Assembly (NCBI GenBank): GCA_934091055.1
Contig: CAKOKN010000003.1
Span: 62,001-126,000, forward strand
Direction of reading: 5' to 3'
Length of the DNA: 64,000 bases
Source of the DNA: an uncultured Bacilli bacterium
GTDB lineage: Bacteria; Bacillota_I; Bacilli_A; RF39; UBA660
Under the pieces are notes generated by a model. The model had not been told where the DNA came from. It made no database searches and saw only the letters and a program-made list of their open reading frames with translations. A program made the translations under genes and the position numbers. This document shows, in pieces, positions 48,005 to 57,915 of the stretch. The first letter of the stretch is position 1, and the number at the start of each line of letters is the position of its first letter.

Positions 48005-49156
48005 ATGAAATTAAGTATTGGAGTAATATTTGGTGGAAAAAGTTTAGAACACGAATTATCTATACTTACTGCTATTCAGGCAATGGATAATATTGATAAG
48101 GAAAGATATGAAGTTGTTCCTATATATATAGCTAAAGATTTTACTATTTATAGTGGAGGTATGCTTAGATATATAGATAGTTTTAAAGATTTTAATTTAA
48201 TTAATAGATATGCCAAGAAAGTTAATTTGATAAATAAGAAAGGTAAATTTATATTAGAGACAGCTGGTCTTATTAAGAGAGAATATAAAGAAATACATTT
48301 AGCTTTTCCAATGGTTCACGGAAAGAATACTGAAGATGGTGGTATTGTAGGTTATTTGCAGACTTTAGGTATTCCTTTTGTAGGTAGTGATATTTATGCT
48401 TCTGCTGCTTGTCAAGATAAGATATTTACAAAACAAATATTAGAGGCTAATGATTTCCCTGTTACTGATTATGCTTTCTTTACTGATAGTGAATACAAGA
48501 TGGATAAAGAAGAGATATTTAAGAGGATAGATAAATTATCTTATCCACTTATTATTAAACCTGCAAGACTTGGAAGTGGTATTGGTATAGAACTTGTAAG
48601 TAGAAAAGAAGAATTAGAATCTTCAATAGAAAAAGTGATGTTAAAAGATAGTCGTATATTAGTAGAAGAGTATATAGAACCTAGAAGAGAGTTTAATATG
48701 TCTGTTCTTCTTAGTAAGGGTAAGCTTATTGGATCAGTAATTGAAGAAATTGAGAAGGATGATCCTTGCAGTTATTATGATAAGTATCATAAAGATGATG
48801 ATGAAGATGATACTTATAAGAGAATTTATCCAGCAGAAATATCTAAAGCATTAACTGAAGATATAGAAAAGCTTAGTAAGAGAGTGTATAAATGTCTTGC
48901 TCTTGGAGGAGTAGCTAGAATAGATTATATTTATGATAATAAGAATAAAAAGATATATGTAAATGAAGTTAATACTATTCCTAATTTCTTTTCACATCAT
49001 TTATTTGATGATAAGAATATTGATTATAGGGAATTACTTGGTATTATGATTAAAGAAGCTATTGATAAAATTCATAAAGAAGACAATATGATTAAGAACT
49101 ATAATGATGAAATGTTTAAGAAAGTTACTAGTAAAGATATAAGGAATATGAAGTAA
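48005..49156 (+). CDS. Divergent D-alanine-D-alanine ligase-like ATP-grasp protein
   Basis: A 383 aa ATP-grasp ligase of the Ddl type, with GVIFGGKSLEHELSI, VHGKNTEDGGIVGYLQ, EEYIEPRREFNMSVL and RIDYIYD. Key positions differ from true Ddl: the HG..GEDG.LQG motif reads HGKNTEDGGIVG, and the NT.PGMT..S block reads NTIPNFFSHHLF, so the Gly, Thr and acceptor-site Ser are changed. It may join another dipeptide or depsipeptide. AGAGGTG favours ATG 48005 over 48002. It overlaps ruvA by one base. Confidence 0.75.
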   Translation: MKLSIGVIFGGKSLEHELSILTAIQAMDNIDKERYEVVPIYIAKDFTIYSGGMLRYIDSFKDFNLINRYAKKVNLINKKGKFILETAGLIKREYKEIHLAFPMVHGKNTEDGGIVGYLQTLGIPFVGSDIYASAACQDKIFTKQILEANDFPVTDYAFFTDSEYKMDKEEIFKRIDKLSYPLIIKPARLGSGIGIELVSRKEELESSIEKVMLKDSRILVEEYIEPRREFNMSVLLSKGKLIGSVIEEIEKDDPCSYYDKYHKDDDEDDTYKRIYPAEISKALTEDIEKLSKRVYKCLALGGVARIDYIYDNKNKKIYVNEVNTIPNFFSHHLFDDKNIDYRELLGIMIKEAIDKIHKEDNMIKNYNDEMFKKVTSKDIRNMK

Positions 49157-49716
49157 TGTATGGTTATATAAAAGGTACTATAGTAGAGATAGAACCTAGT
49201 TATGTAGTTCTTGATAATAATGGAATAGGGTATTTAATATATGTTCCTAATCCTTATGGCTTTATGATAAATAATGAGTATACTATATTTACTTATACTA
49301 AAGTAGCAGAAGATGAGTATTCATTATATGGATTTAAGACTAGAGAAGAGAAGGAATTGTTCTTGAAACTTATTTCTGTTAAGGGTCTTGGTCCTAAGAT
49401 GGCTCTTCCTATGCTTGCTACTGGATCTATTAGTTTAATTGAAGAAGCTATAGAGACAGAGAATATTAATTATTTGAAGAAATTTCCTAAGATAGGAGAT
49501 AAGGTTGCAAAACAAATGATTCTTGATCTTAAGGGTAAACTTAATGTTATTAGAACAGGATTGTTTGCTCGTGAGAATTATGAAGAGGAACTTGTGTCAT
49601 CTCTAGTTAGTCTTGGTTATAAACAAGCTGATATTAAGAGAGTTGTTAATAAAGTTGATAGTGAATTACCTCTTGAAAGTCAAATAAAAGAAGCTCTTAA
49701 GTTATTGCTTAAGTAG
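49156..49716 (+). CDS. ruvA: Holliday junction branch migration protein RuvA
   Basis: A 186 aa junction-binding protein that loads the RuvB motor. OB domain start MYGYIKGTIVEIEPSYVVL, helix-hairpin-helix pairs (KLISVKGLGPKMALPML, LKKFPKIGDKVAKQMIL) and a C-terminal RuvB-binding region (YEEELVSSLVSLGY). It is coupled to the Ddl-like gene. ruvB, usually next, lies 11 kb away at 60.7 kb. Confidence 0.94.
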   Translation: MYGYIKGTIVEIEPSYVVLDNNGIGYLIYVPNPYGFMINNEYTIFTYTKVAEDEYSLYGFKTREEKELFLKLISVKGLGPKMALPMLATGSISLIEEAIETENINYLKKFPKIGDKVAKQMILDLKGKLNVIRTGLFARENYEEELVSSLVSLGYKQADIKRVVNKVDSELPLESQIKEALKLLLK

Positions 49717-49725
49717 CTTCTTTTT
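49690..49725 (+). terminator. Terminator overlapping the end of ruvA
   Basis: GAAGCTCTTAAG pairs with CTTAAGTAGCTTC (one bulge), then TTTTT. Confidence 0.75.
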
Positions 49726-49781
49726 CTATGTAAAAGCAGATCTGCTTACTAATAGTTTATACATAATTATAAAATATATAC

Positions 49782-50855
49782 TTATTTTTTTCTTTTTAAG
49801 AAGGCTCCTATAAAGATTATGATATATATAAATATTAGAATAGTTAATATATAAGGGTATATTTTGAATGTATAATTATTGAAGGCTGTGTTATTAGTAA
49901 ATAGTTTATATGATATTATTGGGAGTATTATAGCTAGAAGTAGATTTAATATTTTGTTATTTTTTTCCTTTATTATAGTGTTACTTATATAGTAGGTTAT
50001 TATGGTTAGAGTTATAAAGTTACTTAGTATCCAATGAAGAGATAGAAAGTTTTCTATACGATCTATAAAGCCAAATAAAGATATTCTTTTTAGGGATATA
50101 TAACATGGGTATTGATATTGTTCAATTAGGTATTTACCTAGAATAGCGTTTGATAAGAAAGCTACTAGAAAGATTATTGTTGTTCCTATAAAATAACTTA
50201 TAATAATATATTTAGATGTTTTTTTATTATCTACTATATTATTTTTTGGTATTATTAGAAGAGTATATATTGGGGATAAGGTTATTACTGTACTCATATA
50301 AGCACCTATTAGGGGCTTTTTTATACCTTGTTCTAATATTGGTAATAGATTATTGATATTGGCATCTTTTTTTAGATATAGAAAGCTAAAGAGGAATAAT
50401 AAGACTACTATTACAGAGAAGATGGTACTTACTCTAGATATTGTTTCGATACCTTTATTTACTGTATAATATACTAATATGGTTATGATATAGAATATTA
50501 AGAGTAGGGGTGTTTTTGATAAGTACTGTGATACTATGAAGTTACCAAGATTAAAAAGAATAGTGGCTCCTATTAAGAGGTATAGTAATATAATTATGTA
50601 GTTTATGATAGTACTTAGTGTTTTACCAAAGATATGGGTGGTTTTTTTGTATATTGGTAGATTACTTTGGTAATTAAATAGATAAATAAATATAAATAAG
50701 GGGATTATACCTAGTATTGTACCTATTAGTACACTTATATATGAATTAATGCCTGCTAATCTGATTGTGGTAAAGATATTTAAACCGATGGAAGAAGATA
50801 CTATACATAAGAATAATGTACTAGATAGTTCACTGCTACTTATTTTTTCTTTCAT
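49782..50855 (-). CDS. gerAB: Spore germination protein GerAB/XB-type permease
   Basis: A 357 aa, ten-helix protein of the endospore germinant receptor B family (APC-like fold), which binds nutrient germinants in the spore inner membrane. The N-terminus MKEKISSSELSSTLFLC and the whole helix pattern fit. It is the last gene of a minus-strand operon gerAA-gerAC-gerAB, overlapping gerAC by 20 bases. The germinant cannot be told from sequence. Confidence 0.85.
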   Translation of the reverse strand: MKEKISSSELSSTLFLCIVSSSIGLNIFTTIRLAGINSYISVLIGTILGIIPLFIFIYLFNYQSNLPIYKKTTHIFGKTLSTIINYIIILLYLLIGATILFNLGNFIVSQYLSKTPLLLIFYIITILVYYTVNKGIETISRVSTIFSVIVVLLFLFSFLYLKKDANINNLLPILEQGIKKPLIGAYMSTVITLSPIYTLLIIPKNNIVDNKKTSKYIIISYFIGTTIIFLVAFLSNAILGKYLIEQYQYPCYISLKRISLFGFIDRIENFLSLHWILSNFITLTIITYYISNTIIKEKNNKILNLLLAIILPIISYKLFTNNTAFNNYTFKIYPYILTILIFIYIIIFIGAFLKRKK

Positions 50856-52026
50856 AATTAAAGCCTCCTAGTATATTGCCTTTTTCATATAATGATATAT
50901 TTGCTTCTACTTCTAATTTTAGATTAGGAAAAGCATTCTTGTACCAGTCTTTGTAGTGTTTATTAAAGTATTTATAATCTTCTTTATAATAGAGATCTTG
51001 AAATTTAAATACATCAGTATTATATTCTTTTTGAATGTAAGTAAAAGTATCAAGTAGAGAGTTTTCAATATATTTATTTAGTTCTTTTTCTAATTTATCT
51101 ATTTCTTCTGGCGATTTTATATTAACATTTGATGTTACTTCATTTATTCTGGATAATCCTTTGATTGTTAGTTTTACTTTATTGTTTTTAACGTCTACTT
51201 TAGTTTTGGTTTTGATGCTATTTGGTTCAAATACGATATAACCTTCTTTGGTGTCTATTTTTATTAGAGTTTCTTTTAGTTCACCACGAATGAGATTTAA
51301 ACTTTTTGATTGTTTTTCATTTAGATATGTTAGTAATTTGTTATCTTTGAATATAGCAGTAGTGGATATTTTAGTATGTGCTTTATACTTTGTACTTGTT
51401 TTATTTTCTTCACTTTCTCCTTCTTTTAAATTGCCTTCTACTGTCATAGATGGTAATACTATTTCAAGATGGGGATTTAAATAGGCATTAGATAAATCAT
51501 TTATTGTATATACTGGTGATATTCCTTCAATACTATTTTGAAGTGTTAGAGAGTCTAATAAGTCAGAAGAGGATAGACTATCTAGTAGTGTTTGGATGGT
51601 TAAACTATCTATGCTTTCTTTATCTTTTCCTATTATCACTTTGAACTCAGATCTTAATTCGGGGTTTCTTACTAGAAAATCTAATACACTATCTAAGTGA
51701 TTATTTATAGCTTCTTCACTTAGAATTAGTATCTGTAAGTGAGAACCGTATAATTGTCTAGGAGAAATTTCTACAGTTTTTCGAAAACTTTCTTGGAGGG
51801 ATTTTGCTTCACCATCAAATACTAGGAAAGATGGTTCATTACCACTGTTGGCATCCTGTTGTTTGACGGGATTTATTACTTGAGCTTTGGTTTTAAATAC
51901 TTCTTTATCTTTATCATAATCGATACTTAAGGCAGTTACTACTCCTAGATTGTTTAGTTCTCTATAGTTATAACAACCACTTAGTAGTGGTACTAGTAGT
52001 AATAGTACTCCTAATATTTTTTTCAT
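50836..52026 (-). CDS. gerAC: Spore germination lipoprotein GerAC
   Basis: A 396 aa lipoprotein, subunit C of the germinant receptor. Lipobox LLSGC, then the family's start YNYRELNNLGVVTALSIDYD. The next blocks FLVFDGEAKSLQESFR and SPRQLYGSHLQILILSEEA are typical GerAC. It overlaps gerAA by 4 bases. The order A-C-B occurs in several clostridial operons. Confidence 0.88.
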   Translation of the reverse strand: MKKILGVLLLLVPLLSGCYNYRELNNLGVVTALSIDYDKDKEVFKTKAQVINPVKQQDANSGNEPSFLVFDGEAKSLQESFRKTVEISPRQLYGSHLQILILSEEAINNHLDSVLDFLVRNPELRSEFKVIIGKDKESIDSLTIQTLLDSLSSSDLLDSLTLQNSIEGISPVYTINDLSNAYLNPHLEIVLPSMTVEGNLKEGESEENKTSTKYKAHTKISTTAIFKDNKLLTYLNEKQSKSLNLIRGELKETLIKIDTKEGYIVFEPNSIKTKTKVDVKNNKVKLTIKGLSRINEVTSNVNIKSPEEIDKLEKELNKYIENSLLDTFTYIQKEYNTDVFKFQDLYYKEDYKYFNKHYKDWYKNAFPNLKLEVEANISLYEKGNILGGFNYERKNK

Positions 52027-53459
52027 TTGATTACCTCCCTAGTGATATTATCTGTTAAGTATTTATTTCTTTTGGTTCTTTTTCTTATTGGTAATTTTAT
52101 GATACTATTTTTTAATCCTTCAAGTGAGAGAGGAACATATGGAATCATAAATGGTTTACCAAAGGAGTTTACAGTGCATATATTGACAATGAAATAGATA
52201 AAGACCATAAATATACCAAACATTCCAATGGTAGTGGCACCGATCATAAATAGAAGACGATACCATTTAATGGCATTAGTTAATTCTGGTTCTGTAAGTA
52301 ATAAGGCACTTATTGCTGTTACAGCTTCTACTATAATCATAACAGGTGATACTATACCAGCATTAACAGCAGCTTCTCCTAGTATTAGAGCTCCAACAAT
52401 TGATAAAGCAGAGGTTGATACATTGGGTATTCGAAGATCGCTTTCTCTTAATATTTCGAAGGATAATATCATAAGTAGAGCTTCAAAGAAGGCGGGAAAG
52501 GGTACAGTACTTCTTTGTGAGGCAAAACTTGTTAATAATTCAAGTGGTAACATTTCTTGATTGAATGTTGTTATAGCAATATATATGCCAGGAGTCATTA
52601 ATGTTATAAAAAAAGCAAAATATCTTAATATTCTAGTTAGAGAATTATTTATACTTTTAGAATCTTTATCATCTTCAGATAAAAAATAATCATTTAGAAA
52701 TACAGGCATAATAAGAGCAAAGGGAGAATTATCTACTAGTAATACAGTTTTTCCTGCTAGAAGAGAGGATACTACTTTATCTGGTCTTTCTGTTGTCATT
52801 ATTACAGGGAAGATAGTTTCGTTTTCTTTTATTAAAAGATGTTTAATCGTACCGGACTCTATTATGCCATCTATTTCGATATTATTTAGGGTATCAATTA
52901 TTTTATTTTTAATATCTTCTTTAGTAATACCATCTATTGATAGAATACTTATTTTTGTCTTAGTATATTTACCTATAGTTATATCTTCATTCCAGAGATT
53001 GTTAGTTTTTAATCTTCTTTTTACTAGACCAACATTAGTTTCAATGTTTTCATTAAAAGAATCTAAAGAACCTCTTAAAGTAGTTTCAGTCATAGGTTTT
53101 TCAATACTTCTTGATAGGTTCTTTTTAACTTCTAGAGCAAGTGAATAGTCATCTTCGATTAAAAGAATAACAAAGCCATTATTAAGATAATTACATATAT
53201 CTTGATAGTTATTTATATCTTTAATTTTAATATTAGAAATATTATTTTTAATTACATCATATAAGAAGTCTTCTTTATTATATATTTTTTCTATATGATC
53301 AAGACTACGATAGATAAAGTTAGATAATTTATCAGAGTCTGTTAGAGTTTCGTTGTATATTATATTAACTTTAATATCTTTAATGTTTTTTTCTCTATAT
53401 ACAATATAAGAACTATTATTAGTATCTTTTTTTAATTTATTTATTATTTTACTATTCAT
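52023..53459 (-). CDS. gerAA: Spore germination protein GerAA
   Basis: A 478 aa subunit A of the germinant receptor. A large cytoplasmic N-terminal region is followed by about five helices from residue 285 on. GerA blocks: TETTLRGSLDSFNENIETNV, RRLKTNNL, GKTVLLVDNSPFALIMP, RSTVPFPAFFEALLM and GEAAVNAGIVSP. This trio is the best sign in the window that the organism makes endospores or has not long lost them. Start ATG with GGTGAATT upstream. Confidence 0.9.
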   Translation of the reverse strand: MNSKIINKLKKDTNNSSYIVYREKNIKDIKVNIIYNETLTDSDKLSNFIYRSLDHIEKIYNKEDFLYDVIKNNISNIKIKDINNYQDICNYLNNGFVILLIEDDYSLALEVKKNLSRSIEKPMTETTLRGSLDSFNENIETNVGLVKRRLKTNNLWNEDITIGKYTKTKISILSIDGITKEDIKNKIIDTLNNIEIDGIIESGTIKHLLIKENETIFPVIMTTERPDKVVSSLLAGKTVLLVDNSPFALIMPVFLNDYFLSEDDKDSKSINNSLTRILRYFAFFITLMTPGIYIAITTFNQEMLPLELLTSFASQRSTVPFPAFFEALLMILSFEILRESDLRIPNVSTSALSIVGALILGEAAVNAGIVSPVMIIVEAVTAISALLLTEPELTNAIKWYRLLFMIGATTIGMFGIFMVFIYFIVNICTVNSFGKPFMIPYVPLSLEGLKNSIIKLPIRKRTKRNKYLTDNITREVIK

Positions 53460-53540
53460 ATATAATTCACCTAATTTTATTATGGCTAATTTTATTTATA
53501 TTATAATTAAAAAGATAATTGTAAAATAAATCTATATTAA

Positions 53541-53569
53541 TTGACAAAAAGTGCAAAAAAAATTATAAT
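53541..53569 (+). promoter_or_regulatory. Promoter of the tandem coiled-coil genes
   Basis: TTGACA at 53541-53546, 17-base spacer, TATAAT at 53564-53569. Confidence 0.75.
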
Positions 53570-53590
53570 TATAATAAGAGGTGGTTTAGA

Positions 53591-55447
53591 GTGAACTATA
53601 CAAATAGAGAAGTAGTACATAAATTAAAACAATATGATATGTTTTTAAATAGTCTTTCTTTAACTAATGATCCTATACAGAGAGAGAGAATTTGTGATCA
53701 ACTTGATAAGATAGAAAAACAGATACTACTAGAAACTAATTCTGAATATGAAGAAAATTATATGCTTTTACTTAGTAAGAATACTAAGTTTTTAGAGGAG
53801 GAGAAGAGTAGACTTCGTGCACTTATTAATTTAATTAATGATCGTCACGATTACTTAGAACAAAGAAAAATAAATCATAAAAAGGTAACTGGGTCATTGG
53901 TAGAACTTACTACTTTTTTGGGTGAAGATAAACTAACCGTATTTAAAAATAGATTAAAGATAATAGAAAAATATGAAGAGAATAAGATAAAACAAGATAA
54001 ATTAATAAAAGAAATAAAGGAACTTGATATTAAGATTAGTGAGGCTTCTCGTAGTGTTAAGTCTGATACTAGACTTAATGAGAGTCTAGAGAATAAGATG
54101 ACTAATTTTGTTAATAATGCTTTAGAAAAGTTTAAACTTTATGATTTAATTAATGATAAAGATGATATATTAAATAAATATAATTCTCTAGAGTATGCTT
54201 ATGGACTTGCTAAAGACAATTTAAAGTCTGCGAAGGAATTATGTTCTTCAGATGCTATATTAGAGTGTGATAGTATGTTAGCGGATATTACTTCAGAATA
54301 TCAAGACTGCTATGGAAAAGTTAATATACTAAGATTAATTGATATATATGATAGACCTGTTTCTGGGTATGATGATTTATTATCTAAGAGAGAGAAAATT
54401 AATACTATTATGAAGAATATTAGTAATAGTAGTTTATATAAAGAAATTGGTAATGAATTAGAAAAGCAATTTAATACTATTAAGTTAGAGAAGCAAGATA
54501 TTTCTAATTATGATTTATTAAAAAATCAAAGAGAAGTTAAGAATAAAATTCTTTATGAGATAGAAGAAGAAAATAATTCTCGTGAGTTTAAGTTAGTTCT
54601 TGATGAACTTATTAAGAATGAGAATAGATATCGTGAGAATCAGATAAAAGTTGCTAGACAAAAAGAGAATATGGAAAGACAAAAGAAGTTGATGGAAGAA
54701 CAAAAACTAGAGGCTTCAAGAATAAGAAGACAAAAGTTAATTGAAGAGGCTAGATTAAAAGAGCAACTAGCTAATGTAGAGAAAATGAAGAAACAACAAG
54801 AAAATACTATTATTAATGTAAATAGAGATAAACCTAAACCTTCGGTTGTTCCTCCTAAAGTAGAGAAGAAAATAGAGACTCCTATTGTAAAACAAGAGGT
54901 AGAGAGAGTAGCAGCATTTGATACTGATGAATTATTTGAAAATAGTCGTTTAGTTCCTAATAAGACAGATAATAATATAGAAACTAAGAAAGAAGAAAAG
55001 ATAGATACTAGTAATAGATTAAATACAATTAATACTTATAGCAGTGTTGGTATTGTTAATAATAAGAATACTTCTAGTAGTGCTATTAGTATTCCTAAAG
55101 AGAAAACTGTAGATGATACTCCTGTATGGAATTCTATAATAGAAGATAAGAGTGATAATAAGGCATTAGACTTATTTAAAGAAGAAGAAAAGAAAGTAGA
55201 TGCTACTATTCCTTTAGAGAAAAAAGAGGTAAAAGAAAAGAAAGCTGCTAGTATTTATGATATGTTAGAAAATAATGATAATATTATGTGGAAGAGTACA
55301 GAGACTAAAGATGTTTCTTCAAATAAGATACCAGTAATTGGTAATAATAATTTACGTCCAGAGAAATTGGAGAATGAGAGTGCTGATATGGCATTTCCAG
55401 AATTAGGAAGTAAGGATGGTGATATATTATGGAAGGAAACTCTATAA
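53591..55447 (+). CDS. Giant coiled-coil protein A
   Basis: A 618 aa soluble helical protein starting at a GTG after AGAGGTGG. The first half is repeated coiled coil (EEEKSRLRALINLINDRHD, KIIEKYEENKIKQDKLIKE, SLENKMTNFVNNALEKFKLY). Residues about 350-400 form a charged single helix (MERQKKLMEEQKLEASRIRR). The second half is low-complexity, with Pro/Val and Asn/Lys-rich segments and short WNS, WKST and WKETL motifs. No membrane helix or signal. It is paralogous by eye to protein B downstream and to the coiled-coil protein of the F1-like operon. Possibly cytoskeletal; not recognised. Confidence 0.65.
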   Translation: MNYTNREVVHKLKQYDMFLNSLSLTNDPIQRERICDQLDKIEKQILLETNSEYEENYMLLLSKNTKFLEEEKSRLRALINLINDRHDYLEQRKINHKKVTGSLVELTTFLGEDKLTVFKNRLKIIEKYEENKIKQDKLIKEIKELDIKISEASRSVKSDTRLNESLENKMTNFVNNALEKFKLYDLINDKDDILNKYNSLEYAYGLAKDNLKSAKELCSSDAILECDSMLADITSEYQDCYGKVNILRLIDIYDRPVSGYDDLLSKREKINTIMKNISNSSLYKEIGNELEKQFNTIKLEKQDISNYDLLKNQREVKNKILYEIEEENNSREFKLVLDELIKNENRYRENQIKVARQKENMERQKKLMEEQKLEASRIRRQKLIEEARLKEQLANVEKMKKQQENTIINVNRDKPKPSVVPPKVEKKIETPIVKQEVERVAAFDTDELFENSRLVPNKTDNNIETKKEEKIDTSNRLNTINTYSSVGIVNNKNTSSSAISIPKEKTVDDTPVWNSIIEDKSDNKALDLFKEEEKKVDATIPLEKKEVKEKKAASIYDMLENNDNIMWKSTETKDVSSNKIPVIGNNNLRPEKLENESADMAFPELGSKDGDILWKETL

Positions 55448-57360
55448 AATCTTTTGAAAATCTTTGCAGAATATTTGAAATGCGTATTAAGCTTGATAGA
55501 AAAAAGGGAGTGGATACTCCAAGTGACATATTAGATAATTATAATAAATATGTAAGAAAAATTGATAATATTTATAATGATGAATTTAGTGATGAAGTTA
55601 AATCTTTAATATCTCCTAGAGATACTTTAGAGGAAGAGAGAAAGAGATTAGAAAAATTAATATTTATATTAGAGAATAGATTAGAGAAGAGAAGAGAATT
55701 AGAGGATCGTTATTATGATGCCACTTTAGAATATATTATGGATCTTCAACCTATTGTTTCTGATGCTGAGTTGGAAGAGAAGAAAGATAGACTTGAACTT
55801 ATTACCAAGTATTTAGATGCAAGTAATGAGATGGATAATATTGATACTGATTTAGATAAGTTAAAAGAAGAACTTAGTGCTGCTGAAGATAAAAAAGAAG
55901 AATATGAAACTAAGAATAGTACTATGGAAGATGAACTTTATACTTCATTTAAGGGTATTATAAATAATTTAGATTATTATAGAGATATAGATGAAGATAC
56001 TATAGATAAGAAATTAGAAGAGACTAGTAATAAGACTACAGAAGCTAAAGAAACTTTTGAAGTTACTAGAGATAGTGTAGGTAGTTTATTATCTAGTGGT
56101 TCTAATGAAGACTATTCTTCTTATATAGATGATGCTGAGAAAGTTTATCTTTCTTGGAAGAATAAAGAAATTATTTTAAAGATATATATATTAGTTATGA
56201 AACTTGAAGATGCTTTTAGTGATATTTATATTAAGAGAGAGAAGATTAATGCTTTATTAGAGGACAGAAAGAGTATTAGAGAGAAACTTGGTGTTGATAG
56301 TATAGATGTACTTTTAGACTTTGAGAAAATAATGCTAGAACAGATTAATGTATTAAATACTGAGAAAGAAGTTCTTGATAATATTACTAATTATACTAAT
56401 AGAATTAAATATAAAGAAGAGAGAAGAAAAGAATTAGAGGAAGTTAGTAATTCTACTTCAATATTGTCTATTTTAAGAGAATATGGCCTTGCTAATACTT
56501 ATGAAGTGCCTCCTGTATATGATGAAGAAGTAGAGGAGAAAGAGCCTATTGATATTTCTCAGGTAGATGATAAGAATGAAGTAGATGATATTCCTGTTAT
56601 TAAAGAGATTAATCCTTATCGTATTGTTCTTATTAAGGATTATCCTCGTACTTTGAATATTGGCCTTGCCAAGTTAAAAGGTGAGAGTATAAGAGAGAAG
56701 GTAAATAAGAAATTAAATCCTAAGAATGCTATAAAGGGACCTTTGGATGTTATATTTACTCCTCCAGTATCTAAAGTAGAAGAGCCTCCTAAGGAGGATA
56801 AGGAAGAAGATATTCCTACTTGGGTTATTCCTTCAAGTACTTTAGATACTCCTAATAATATAGAAAATAATAAAAAAGAGGAAGAAGTAAGTACAGAAAT
56901 TAGTGGTAGTGATACTGAAAGTCCTATTCCTAATCTTAGTAATGTTTTACCTAGTACTTCTTATGATGAATTTATTAATAGTTTTAATTTGAATAATAAT
57001 AGTAATAATGATAACGTTGATACTCGTAGTAGTCCTAATGTTATGAATAGTTTTAATATTCCTAGTGGTAATACTAATATTCCGGATTCAGTAGTGCCTA
57101 CTTGGGATGAGATTAAACCTAAACTTGATAACTATGATAATGATATTAATGATAGTACAGTTATTCCTTCTTTGAATAATAATATTAATAGTGCAAATAG
57201 TCCTAATACTATTAGTACTCCTAGTAGTAATGATAGTAATGGAATGTTCTGGGTACCAGTAGGAGATAGTAGTGATAGTTTTCCTGATATGAATATTCCA
57301 ATACAAAATAATAATACTAATAATGGTGTTAATAGTTTTGGATTTCCTGATATAAATTAA
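55429..57360 (+). CDS. Giant coiled-coil protein B
   Basis: A 643 aa sister of protein A, overlapping it by 19 bases. Coiled-coil first half (EEERKRLEKLIFILENRLEK, RLELITKYLDASNEMDNIDT, TMEDELYTSFKGIINNLDYY), a compact folded block near 395-445 (NPYRIVLIKDYPRTLNIGLA), then a Pro/Asn/Ser-rich disordered tail with WVIPSS, PTWDEI and MFWVPVG motifs. The recurrent isolated Trp motifs in A and B could be short binding elements. Followed by a DUF1292-like gene. Confidence 0.65.
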   Translation: MEGNSIKSFENLCRIFEMRIKLDRKKGVDTPSDILDNYNKYVRKIDNIYNDEFSDEVKSLISPRDTLEEERKRLEKLIFILENRLEKRRELEDRYYDATLEYIMDLQPIVSDAELEEKKDRLELITKYLDASNEMDNIDTDLDKLKEELSAAEDKKEEYETKNSTMEDELYTSFKGIINNLDYYRDIDEDTIDKKLEETSNKTTEAKETFEVTRDSVGSLLSSGSNEDYSSYIDDAEKVYLSWKNKEIILKIYILVMKLEDAFSDIYIKREKINALLEDRKSIREKLGVDSIDVLLDFEKIMLEQINVLNTEKEVLDNITNYTNRIKYKEERRKELEEVSNSTSILSILREYGLANTYEVPPVYDEEVEEKEPIDISQVDDKNEVDDIPVIKEINPYRIVLIKDYPRTLNIGLAKLKGESIREKVNKKLNPKNAIKGPLDVIFTPPVSKVEEPPKEDKEEDIPTWVIPSSTLDTPNNIENNKKEEEVSTEISGSDTESPIPNLSNVLPSTSYDEFINSFNLNNNSNNDNVDTRSSPNVMNSFNIPSGNTNIPDSVVPTWDEIKPKLDNYDNDINDSTVIPSLNNNINSANSPNTISTPSSNDSNGMFWVPVGDSSDSFPDMNIPIQNNNTNNGVNSFGFPDIN

Positions 57361-57374
57361 TAAAGGAGGATATT

Positions 57375-57623
57375 ATGTTAGAAATAGATAAAGTTATAGT
57401 ACTAGAAAATAAAGAACAATACTTAGTATTAGATAAAGTTAATTATGAAGATACTGACTATTATTATATAGCTAAATTAAATGATACAGAAACAGATATC
57501 GAAAATACTTATAAGTTAGTTACTGTATCTGAAAGAGATGGTAATAAGGTTATTGAAGAAGTAACAGGAGAAGATAATTTAAGAGAAATATTACCACTTT
57601 TTGAAACCAAAGAATTTATATAA
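57375..57623 (+). CDS. DUF1292-like small protein
   Basis: An 82 aa acidic protein resembling the DUF1292 family (YrzB-like): EQYLVLDKVNYEDTDYYYIA, then TYKLVTVSERDGNKVIEEV. Function unknown. AAAGGAGG is a strong site, 14 bases after the coiled-coil gene, so it is in the same operon. Confidence 0.7.
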   Translation: MLEIDKVIVLENKEQYLVLDKVNYEDTDYYYIAKLNDTETDIENTYKLVTVSERDGNKVIEEVTGEDNLREILPLFETKEFI

Positions 57624-57658
57624 AAAAATCTATAGGAGTAGTCTCCTATAGATTTTTA
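57624..57658. terminator. Bidirectional terminator at 57.6 kb
   Basis: A perfect 15-bp stem (AAAAATCTATAGGAG/CTCCTATAGATTTTT, loop TAGT), usable on both strands. Confidence 0.85.
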
Positions 57659-57684
57659 GTTTTTGAAAGGTATATATAATATTA

Positions 57685-57915
57685 TTATCTATAACTTTCT
57701 AATTTGAATGGATCAGGAATAATGTCATATCCACTAAAAGATATACATCTTACAGTTCTTGTTAACAGAATATGATTTTTTAATTCGCTTTCATAGCCTT
57801 CATTAATAAGAACTTCTTTCCATACTCCCATCCAGTCTAGTTTTTTAGTATTTTTATAATCTATTAAAATCTTAGTTAGTTTTTCTGCTAGTATATCAAT
57901 TTCTTCATCTGTCAT
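57685..57915 (-). CDS. Small hypothetical protein
   Basis: A 76 aa acidic soluble protein starting MTDEEIDILAEKLTKILIDY, with a central WMGVWKEVLINEGY helix and a C-terminal basic end. AAGGAAGATAAT precedes its ATG on the minus strand. Not recognised. It is convergent with the coiled-coil operon. Confidence 0.55.
   Translation of the reverse strand: MTDEEIDILAEKLTKILIDYKNTKKLDWMGVWKEVLINEGYESELKNHILLTRTVRCISFSGYDIIPDPFKLESYR

Noticed and set aside
49727..49739. AGCAGATCTGCT palindrome after the ruvA terminator
   Set aside because: Short perfect palindrome with no T-run or partner site. No function can be supported.
52228..52560. 110-codon plus-strand frame
   Set aside because: Antisense to gerAA, whose family motifs are clear. 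It is a shadow, as is 52864-53148.
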